Assembly (NCBI GenBank): GCA_003963305.1
Contig: RXJR01000038.1
Span: forward strand, 1-64,000
Reading direction: 5' to 3'
Source of the DNA: Candidatus Melainabacteria bacterium
GTDB lineage: Bacteria > Cyanobacteriota > Vampirovibrionia > Obscuribacterales > Obscuribacteraceae
Length of the DNA: 64,000 nt
The first letter of the stretch is position 1, and each line of letters begins with the position of its first letter. Shown here piece by piece: positions 57,954 to 64,000 of this stretch. The position numbers were made by a program, and so were the translations under genes. The notes under the pieces are model-generated. The model made no database searches. It saw nothing but the letters and a program-made list of their open reading frames with translations, and had not been told where the DNA came from.

Positions 57954-58451
57954 CTATCGCAAGCCCGATCCCTGGTTGATGATGCCAGTCGTGTTGTTCG
58001 AGGCAGTGCCCTGGTTGTTGAAGCCCGGATTGTTGGAAGCTGGGTTCGTCGAAGTGTTGGGCGTCGAAGCCGAGAGCGGTGTAAGGTTCAGGCTTGTATT
58101 GCTCAATCCCGTCAGATTAATAGAGCTGATGCTCTTTCCCTGCGCATTGAGACCGTTAGTGCCGCTGTAGCTCTGGATATTCGTATTGGGCGTGTTGTTG
58201 ATCTGATTGGCGAACGCGCCGGTGCCACCACGTACGGTTGGATATAGGAGCGGGCTGCCGGGGTTTGGATAGGTCGGATTGTTGAAGCTCTGCGGATTTC
58301 GGAAGGTGTAGGAACTGAATCCTCTTGTCGCTCCAAAGTTCGAGGAGACTCCGGAATTGTTGGTTGCCGTCTGCGCAAACGCTGCAATGCCAACAGTTCC
58401 AACAAAACTTCCCAGCACAAGTGTGCCGACCAAACGGGCAGTGCGATTCAT
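57954..58451 (-). CDS. Exported Asn/Ser/Thr-rich protein
   Basis: A 165-residue protein from ATG 58451, with GGAGG five bases upstream. The signal peptide (LVGTLVLGSFVGTVGIAAFAQ) is clear; the mature chain is Asn/Ser/Thr/Gly/Pro-rich low complexity with no recognised domain. It lies 19 bases downstream of ftsH on the same strand and is probably in the same transcript. It may be a surface-exposed or envelope protein. Confidence 0.68.
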   Translation of the reverse strand: MNRTARLVGTLVLGSFVGTVGIAAFAQTATNNSGVSSNFGATRGFSSYTFRNPQSFNNPTYPNPGSPLLYPTVRGGTGAFANQINNTPNTNIQSYSGTNGLNAQGKSISSINLTGLSNTSLNLTPLSASTPNTSTNPASNNPGFNNQGTASNNTTGIINQGSGLR

Positions 58452-58470
58452 AGGAGCCTCCATCAGACGT

Positions 58471-60465
58471 CTAAGCGAATTTAGGCTGCAAGCCACCAGG
58501 AGATGCATCAGGCGGTTCCTGCTTCTTGTCTGCCGGGATCTTTTCCTTCTCTGCGTCCAACACTACCTTGCCACCGTCGAGAGTGTACTCGAATGGAGGC
58601 GGCACGTTGGTGTTGTCGTCGCCTGAGCTCGTCGTGATGACGTTTCCAGTGCTGCGATTAACTTCTTCGATGATGGCATCTACCTGTGCTTTGTCGAGCG
58701 TTTCTTTCTCGAGCAGCACCTTCACGATAGCGTCCATGTGTGGACGGTGCTGCGTGAGCAAATCTTTGACGCGCGTGTAATTTTCGCTTACCAGCCTCGT
58801 TACTTCTTCATCGATGATGGTGGCGACATTTTCACCGTAGTCACGCTCGTGACCGAACTCACGTCCGAGGAAAACATGATCGTGTCTCTTACCGAAAGTC
58901 ATCGGACCGAGACGGTCGCTCATGCCAAACTCAGTCACCATGCGGCGTGCGAGCTTAGTGCTCTTCTCGAGGTCATCTTGTGCACCAGTTGTGATCTCAC
59001 CGTACACGATCTCTTCTGCCACTCGTCCGCCAAGACTGACGCCTATCTGGTCGATCAGCTGAGAGCGCGTCTGAGTGAGAATGTCTTCCTCTGGGAAGAA
59101 CATCGTCAGACCGAGAGCGAATCCGCGGGGAATGATACTGACTTTGTGCAACGGATGTGCGTTCTTCAACAAGATGCACATGAGAGCATGACCGACTTCA
59201 TGATAAGCGGTCATCTCTTTCTCTTTGCCGGAGATGATGCGAGTTTTCTTCTCAGGACCAGCGATTACTTTGTCGATGGCCAGTTCGAGATCAAGCATCT
59301 CAATCTCACGCTTGTCCTGACGAGCAGCGATCAAAGCAGCCTCGTTGATCAAGTTGGAAAGGTCAGCACCAGTGAATCCTGGCGTTCTGCGTGCAAGCGT
59401 CTTCAAATCGACATCTTTGGAAAGCGGTTTGCCACGCGAATGCACGTTGAGTATCTGTTCGCGACCGAGCACATCAGGTCTGTCGATAACGACCTGACGG
59501 TCGAACCGACCTGGACGCAATAGCGCTGAGTCGAGAATGTCAGGGCGGTTTGTAGCAGCAATGACGATAATTCCAGTCGTGCCTTCAAAGCCATCCATTT
59601 CCACAAGCAACTGGTTCAGAGTCTGTTCGCGTTCATCATGACCGCCACCGAGACCGGCACCACGCTGACGACCGACAGCATCGATCTCATCTACGAAAAC
59701 GATACAAGGGGCGTGCTTCTTAGCCTGGTCAAACAAGTCGCGAACGCGCGATGCGCCAACACCGACAAACATCTCGACGAAATCGGAACCAGAAATACTG
59801 AAGAATGGCACGCCTGCTTCACCGGCAACGGCCTTGGCGAGGAGCGTCTTACCAGTACCAGGCGAACCAACCAGGAGAACACCGCGTGGAATTCGCGCTC
59901 CAAGCGCCTGGAACTTCTCAGGGCTCTTTAAAAAGTCGACGATTTCCTGCAGCTCTTGTTTGGCTTCGTCGATACCGGCTACATCTGCAAAGGTTACTTT
60001 CACCTTGTTATCGACCATCAGTTTGGCGCGGCTGCGACCAAAACTCATAGCCTGATTGCCACCAGATTGAGCACTCCGGAACATGAACAAGAAGCCGACG
60101 AGCAGAAGAATAGGGAGGAAGAACGAGCTGATCATGCTGAACCAGAAACTTGATTTATCCGGCTCTTTGATATCGAGCATGATGCCGGCTTTGTTGAACT
60201 CTTTGATCAGATCTTCCTTGGATTCTGTCGGAACAGTAACTTGCTTATCACGCTCCGAGCCAGCCATCTTGACGAGAATGCTGGCTTCACCGTTCGTGAT
60301 CGTGACGCGCTGGATAGCGTCGGCTTTGCCCTCACGAATGATGTTCTGCAATTGCGAATATGTCAGAGGCTCATCATGCTTGCTGATGCTTGTCAGCGAA
60401 AACACAAATACGACCAACACTAATAGTAAAAAGAAAACGGCCCAAGTCGTTCCGTACTTCCGCAT
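58471..60465 (-). CDS. ftsH: ATP-dependent zinc metalloprotease FtsH
   Basis: A 664-residue inner-membrane protease. Two helices (8-26, 107-129) anchor it. The AAA+ domain has Walker A GSPGTGKT (about 200-207), Walker B IVFVDEID and second region of homology [20 protein letters not shown]. The zinc site reads HEVGH (422-426; most FtsH have HEAGH), with the third ligand in the DDLE region near 498. The C-terminal tail is acidic and proline-rich. A strong extended -10 lies at 60498-60506. It degrades membrane and misfolded proteins. Confidence 0.95.
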   Translation of the reverse strand: MRKYGTTWAVFFLLLVLVVFVFSLTSISKHDEPLTYSQLQNIIREGKADAIQRVTITNGEASILVKMAGSERDKQVTVPTESKEDLIKEFNKAGIMLDIKEPDKSSFWFSMISSFFLPILLLVGFLFMFRSAQSGGNQAMSFGRSRAKLMVDNKVKVTFADVAGIDEAKQELQEIVDFLKSPEKFQALGARIPRGVLLVGSPGTGKTLLAKAVAGEAGVPFFSISGSDFVEMFVGVGASRVRDLFDQAKKHAPCIVFVDEIDAVGRQRGAGLGGGHDEREQTLNQLLVEMDGFEGTTGIIVIAATNRPDILDSALLRPGRFDRQVVIDRPDVLGREQILNVHSRGKPLSKDVDLKTLARRTPGFTGADLSNLINEAALIAARQDKREIEMLDLELAIDKVIAGPEKKTRIISGKEKEMTAYHEVGHALMCILLKNAHPLHKVSIIPRGFALGLTMFFPEEDILTQTRSQLIDQIGVSLGGRVAEEIVYGEITTGAQDDLEKSTKLARRMVTEFGMSDRLGPMTFGKRHDHVFLGREFGHERDYGENVATIIDEEVTRLVSENYTRVKDLLTQHRPHMDAIVKVLLEKETLDKAQVDAIIEEVNRSTGNVITTSSGDDNTNVPPPFEYTLDGGKVVLDAEKEKIPADKKQEPPDASPGGLQPKFA

Positions 60466-60497
60466 AATCGTCTCTACTCCAGAATCCTCATCATCAA

Positions 60498-60506
60498 ATT
60501 ATATCA
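60498..60506 (-). promoter_or_regulatory. Extended -10 promoter of ftsH
   Basis: On the minus strand TGATATAAT forms a perfect extended -10, about 33 bases upstream of the ftsH ATG, with TTAGAG at -35 spacing (17 bases). Confidence 0.5.
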
Positions 60507-60757
60507 CGCTGTAACTCTTGCTCTAACCCTGAACCTGCCTGGCTTTCGAGCGTTCACAGATGACAGCAATTCATTTATATTTAGCAAATCCCCACCTCTA
60601 TAACCGATCTCGGCGCTTGACATCCACTTCTAATGCAAAAATACCTTTCACACACTTGCGTTTAATGGGCTCTTAAGGCGATTACTGTCTAAATGAATTT
60701 GTAACTCGAAACTGAACCAATTTCCGAATATCAAGCAAATGTTACAAAACCAGCCAC

Positions 60758-62218
60758 TCAGACAGAGACGAAATCGGCTGATATTGCCGAGATCGCAAGA
60801 TGATGGGTGGGGTTTTCGCGCACCCGAATCTTTTCGTTCAGTCCCACTCCCGGCACCCATAAAACCTCGTTCCCGTCGGCTACGACAATAGTTTGCAAGA
60901 AGTTATTTCGGCTATTTCTGCTACTGCTACTCTTATTACTCTTCAAATATCTCTTGAGGCTGACTGATTGCGACATTCCGAGCGGAGTGATGCGATCGCC
61001 TTCACTCCCCAGGCGGACCAGAAGGTGGCCAGAGGTCGCGGTCAAGTCGACATACGCTTCCATGTCGGACCGGGAGGGAAATTGCATGGGTGAGTGCCCC
61101 GCATGCAACTCAACAGTTAACACCTGTCCAGACTGCAAGAGCATGGTTCGCCCTGGCACCTTCACAGCAACAGGATTAAAGTGATAGTCCTCAACTACCG
61201 CTTGCTTGTCAATCCATTCAATCTTGCTGCTGTCAACGGCTACGTCCCAGCGCTGATTGAGGGAAATTCTGCTCACACGGGAACCAGCGCTAGCCACTAC
61301 ATTTAATACCGTCTGCACACGCTCAAATGAAACCTCGATCTCTCGGCATTCAAATGACTGAGCCAGCAAACGCCGCTGCAAAGCCAAATGCACGCTCGAA
61401 AACGTCTCGGTCGACCAGGACTGACGAAGTGCCCCACCGAGTTGGTTGAGAACCGCCCCTGTAGCCTGATTGAGATACTCATCGTCGCAAGCGACAAGCT
61501 CGCGCAAACGTTCGACCTGCCGCTCCAGAGTGGGAAAGCGCGTCAGACACAGAGGTATGACTTCATTACGCAAAAAATTGCGTGCAAACTTGCTGCTCTT
61601 ATTTGACGCATCTTGTTGAGGTACAACGCCACAGTATTCAAGGAATTCATTAACCTCAGACCGTGATGAAGTGAGCAGAGGACGGAGTAGCCAGATGCCA
61701 TTACGCATCTGATGAGCACTTTTTATGCCAGACAACCCAGCCGGGGACGTGCCCCTGAGAAAGCGAAACAAGACCGTCTCTACCTGATCATTGGTAGTGT
61801 GCCCAAGCATGAGAAAGCGACAACCGTCAGACTGCGCACAACGAAACAGGAAGTCGTATCTGGTGGCACGCAAGTCAGACTCAGACGCTTCCGCCTTAAC
61901 GTCTTCTGCAGCAACTCTGTAAACATCCAACTCGATGCCCAGTTTTTCGCACACCATTTTGCAAAATTGCTCGTCCTGGTCTGATTCCTCGCCTCTGAGT
62001 CGGTGATTTATATGACAGGCTCTGAACTTGAACTCAACCTGCCTGGCGAGCAAATGCAAGGCAACCAGCAGTGCGGTCGAATCGGGTCCACCTGAAATAG
62101 CCACCAATACTCCAGATTGGGCAGAGAAACAAGCTTCGTCAGGAAGGTTGTTCAGTGCTGCTGAAATCTTGGCAATGAGCGGGGGTGGCGTGTTTAAATG
62201 GAGGTCCATACGCTTCAC
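60758..62218 (-). CDS. tilS: tRNA(Ile)-lysidine synthase
   Basis: A 486-residue enzyme that changes the CAU anticodon cytidine of tRNA-Ile2 to lysidine. The PP-loop ATP site is SGGPDS (42-47), and RACHINHRLRGEESDQDEQF and LGHTTNDQVETVLFRFLRGTSP are diagnostic. The C-terminal part (about 370-486) contains the TilS substrate-binding domains, with a Ser/Lys/Asn-rich stretch near 440. The start is GTG 62218; ATG 62209 is an alternative. It precedes ftsH on the same strand, the common bacterial order, and a tRNA with CAU anticodon lies 1.7 kb away. Confidence 0.92.
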   Translation of the reverse strand: MKRMDLHLNTPPPLIAKISAALNNLPDEACFSAQSGVLVAISGGPDSTALLVALHLLARQVEFKFRACHINHRLRGEESDQDEQFCKMVCEKLGIELDVYRVAAEDVKAEASESDLRATRYDFLFRCAQSDGCRFLMLGHTTNDQVETVLFRFLRGTSPAGLSGIKSAHQMRNGIWLLRPLLTSSRSEVNEFLEYCGVVPQQDASNKSSKFARNFLRNEVIPLCLTRFPTLERQVERLRELVACDDEYLNQATGAVLNQLGGALRQSWSTETFSSVHLALQRRLLAQSFECREIEVSFERVQTVLNVVASAGSRVSRISLNQRWDVAVDSSKIEWIDKQAVVEDYHFNPVAVKVPGRTMLLQSGQVLTVELHAGHSPMQFPSRSDMEAYVDLTATSGHLLVRLGSEGDRITPLGMSQSVSLKRYLKSNKSSSSRNSRNNFLQTIVVADGNEVLWVPGVGLNEKIRVRENPTHHLAISAISADFVSV

Positions 62219-62233
62219 AAAAGATTCTGACCG

Positions 62234-62249
62234 GGTAGGTTATCCTACC
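62234..62249. promoter_or_regulatory. Short perfect palindrome between tilS and the TonB-C-like gene
   Basis: GGTAGG-TTAT-CCTACC lies in the 65-base divergent gap, 35 bases upstream of ATG 62284. It could be an operator or a short hairpin in the leader. Confidence 0.4.
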
Positions 62250-62283
62250 AATTAAGATCAGGGGAAATTGGAAAAGAGACGGA

Positions 62284-63105
62284 ATGATGAAAATTCAACC
62301 TTTCTCGACAAAGAACAAAACAAGCGCAGTGAGCACTTTCGCGATTGCCTTATCGTTCACCTTGATCAGTCAGTTGATGGAGGCTCCGATTGCCTGGGGC
62401 GAAGACGCGCCTCCTGCCACTCGCGAGCCGTTGAAAGGTGGTGTAGAAGACACGAATGTCTTGCCGAACAAGCAAGATAACTTGAAAGACCAAATTCCAA
62501 TGATGGTGCCTGTGCCGAAGAAAAAACTGGAAGGCCAGGCCGATGAAACTGGTCGCGATGCACTCAAAGGTCAAGCTGAAGACGAATCAGCCAATTTACA
62601 GGGTCTGAATGGTCAGACCGACAAAAAAGTCTTGCAAGGCAGCGCTCAGCAACTCGACGGAGCATTGAGCGAAGATCCTGACACTGCGGACCAACAATTG
62701 ATGGTCGAATGGGATGCCTGGCGCAACCGCTTTCTGCGCGCGGTACAGTCTGACGTACAGAGCAATCTAAACAATTCAGAAGACACGATGTCACGATGGG
62801 ACCCTCGTAGCCAAACAGTGATCAGACAATTTCCGCTTGGCACCACAGCCTGGTTCAAATGCGACATCAGAGAAGACTTGAAAATAGTCAATTTCCAACT
62901 GGTGAAGTCATCAGGTTTTCCAAACTACGACCGCCTGGTAATGGATGCGGTTGCGGCTTTGAACGGAACGGAAATTCTTCGTTTTCCGGCCAAATCAAAA
63001 CGCCATCGAGTCAATCAAATGGCTGGTATTCAGACGGCATCACGCTCGTCGAATGAATATTTCCACTTTGGCGATGTGGAGAAGTATCGCGTGCCGAATC
63101 CCTGA
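62284..63105 (+). CDS. Exported protein with TonB C-terminal-like domain
   Basis: A 273-residue protein. A signal peptide (FAIALSFTLISQLMEAPIAWG) precedes a charged linker with short Leu-Lys-Gly-Gln repeats (about 85-125). The C-terminal domain (about 150-255), with FKCDIREDLKIVNFQLVKSSGFPNYDRLVMDAVAAL, resembles the TonB C-terminal fold. There is no transmembrane anchor apart from the signal, so it may act in the envelope rather than as a true TonB. ATG 62284 and ATG 62287 are both possible. No TonB partner genes adjoin it. Confidence 0.72.
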   Translation: MMKIQPFSTKNKTSAVSTFAIALSFTLISQLMEAPIAWGEDAPPATREPLKGGVEDTNVLPNKQDNLKDQIPMMVPVPKKKLEGQADETGRDALKGQAEDESANLQGLNGQTDKKVLQGSAQQLDGALSEDPDTADQQLMVEWDAWRNRFLRAVQSDVQSNLNNSEDTMSRWDPRSQTVIRQFPLGTTAWFKCDIREDLKIVNFQLVKSSGFPNYDRLVMDAVAALNGTEILRFPAKSKRHRVNQMAGIQTASRSSNEYFHFGDVEKYRVPNP

Positions 63106-63139
63106 TTTAGTGCCGAATCCCGGACTGGGCTGCCGACTC

Positions 63140-63877
63140 TTACTGCTTCCAGACCGTAGTCGGTGGAACCTTGCCCGCGTGAATCTGATCTACCTGGTAA
63201 TCAATCTGTTCAGCTTCGCTGATTCTGTCAGTTTTATGCAAGACATCGCTGTAGCAGTTTAGAAGAGCCAGAACCTGCGCACTTGTGTGGTCGCCGATCT
63301 TATCGCGAAGAAGCAGTGATTGCTTAATCAACGATTCACTCTCTTTGTAGTTTCCAGAGCGCTCCAACGTTTCAGCCAGCTTTTCTCTTATTGAGACAGA
63401 TTCAAGATCTTCTACTCCGCCTTTGCGCTCGGCGAGAGCCAGTGCCTGCCTGAGATGCGATGCAGAGTCAGAGTACTTCTTTTGCTGATAACAAACTCGG
63501 GCCAGGGTGGTGAGCGGTTTGATCAACTCCGCGCTGCCAGCTCCGTACATGTTGACCGCAGCCGACAGAGCTTCACGATAATTCAAATCGGCGCCAGTTA
63601 AATCCTGGAGCTTCATGTCAACATTACCTAACCCGGTGTAAGCCTGATAAAGATTGGCGAAGTTCTTGACCTTCTGCTTCTCATAACGATGCACGATGGT
63701 CTCGTAACAGTACTCAGCCTCTTTGAGATTGTTCTGCTTTTCCAATACCTGAGCCGATCTGAACAGATCTTCTACCGATCTCTCAGGTGCCGCCGGCGCT
63801 GTGGGTGCCTGTGCATAGACCGTCGTGCTTGCGGTAATCGACAGCAAGACGACCCAAACAAACCTATTTAGCTTCAT
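63140..63877 (-). CDS. Exported TPR protein
   Basis: A 245-residue protein from ATG 63877, with GGAG five bases upstream. The signal peptide ends in TTVYA-QAP. TPR units run from about 35 to 235 (LKEAEYCYETIVHRYEKQK, GADLNYREALSAAVNMYG, DSASHLRQALALAERKGG, KESESLIKQSLLLRDKIG). It probably binds a partner in the periplasm; none is indicated. It converges with the TonB-C-like gene. Confidence 0.8.
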   Translation of the reverse strand: MKLNRFVWVVLLSITASTTVYAQAPTAPAAPERSVEDLFRSAQVLEKQNNLKEAEYCYETIVHRYEKQKVKNFANLYQAYTGLGNVDMKLQDLTGADLNYREALSAAVNMYGAGSAELIKPLTTLARVCYQQKKYSDSASHLRQALALAERKGGVEDLESVSIREKLAETLERSGNYKESESLIKQSLLLRDKIGDHTSAQVLALLNCYSDVLHKTDRISEAEQIDYQVDQIHAGKVPPTTVWKQ

Positions 63878-63931
63878 TGTTTCTCCAACCGTGCAGATGC
63901 CGCCCCAGGGAAAACTCTCATATTTAAAACT

Positions 63932-64000
63932 TAGCACGGGGCAGGATTGAACTGCCGACAACGCGGTTATGAGTCGCGTGCTCTACCGACTGAGCTACCG
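63932..64000 (-). tRNA. tRNA with CAU anticodon (Met or Ile2), cut by window edge
   Basis: On the minus strand the D arm (GCTC...GAGC), anticodon loop CTCATAA (anticodon CAT), T arm (GGCAG-TTCAATC-CTGCC) and 3' acceptor strand CCGTGCT with discriminator A are all visible; the first four bases lie outside the window. The 3' CCA is not encoded. The anticodon stem has one A-C mismatch at its loop end. Elongator methionine and TilS-modified isoleucine tRNAs share this anticodon; I cannot decide between them with certainty. Confidence 0.85.

Overview
The window is ordinary bacterial chromosome of about 50% GC, densely packed and mostly on short operons, with no phage, transposase, CRISPR array or rRNA. 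The gene mix suggests a non-photosynthetic relative of Cyanobacteria, most likely a Vampirovibrionia/Melainabacteria genome of the Obscuribacter type. The reasons are: an F-type ATP synthase beta/epsilon pair standing apart from the other subunits as in cyanobacteria, C5-pathway heme synthesis (HemL), a PPK2 polyphosphate kinase and a PstS-like lipoprotein, many exported TPR proteins, and no photosynthesis genes. This assignment is an inference from gene content; no marker phylogeny could be run.

Layout. 1-2655: a truncated IPT/TIG-like protein, a membrane-anchored protein and hemL, followed by a tandem palindromic repeat array. 2838-7252: a glycan cluster (coiled-coil protein, two family-2 glycosyltransferases, a DegT aminotransferase and a divergent SDR). 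7342-10712: a TetR regulator, a SUFU-domain protein and lepA. 10998-22543: sulfur and one-carbon metabolism (YitJ-like fusion, cobalamin-dependent MetH with a 56-residue leader gene), interspersed with a TPR protein, an exported SRPBCC protein, PPK2 and a repeat-rich LRV protein. 22629-26061: PstS-like lipoprotein, a small acidic protein with its own promoter and terminator, a beta-hydroxyacid dehydrogenase and an exported nonapeptide-repeat protein. 26066-30358: a transsulfuration pair (CBS plus cystathionine lyase/synthase), divergent from a methylmalonyl-CoA mutase large subunit. 30481-33891: glycosyltransferase, epimerase and purine permease. 33922-37428: TPR membrane protein, OmpR-type response regulator, a second site of the palindromic repeat and a 94-residue unknown. 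37545-43047: gyrA, lysS and two unknowns. 43283-50193: cysteine desulfurase, histidine kinase, cysE, cysK, a Yip1-TlpA fusion and a DUF1292 protein coupled to a potassium channel (to 51200). 51380-53990: atpD, a clpP-like gene and atpC. 53987-64000: phosphodiester glycosidase, TPR proteins, aldehyde dehydrogenase, ftsH, tilS, a TonB-C-like exported protein and a CAU tRNA cut by the window edge.

How the genes work together. Sulfur amino acid metabolism is nearly complete here. Serine is acetylated by CysE and converted to cysteine by CysK. Homocysteine is remethylated by MetH and YitJ, whose MTHFR half makes methyl-folate, or drained to cysteine through CBS and its partner lyase. A NifS/IscS-like desulfurase can then mobilise the sulfur. 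MetH and the mutase both need cobalamin. PPK2 and the PstS-like lipoprotein fit a polyphosphate-handling lifestyle. TilS sits close to a tRNA with a CAU anticodon.

The most unusual arrangement is a ClpP-family protease gene with an intact Ser-His-Asp triad, but with a shortened N-terminus and a basic tail, placed between atpD and atpC with only 11- and 14-base gaps.
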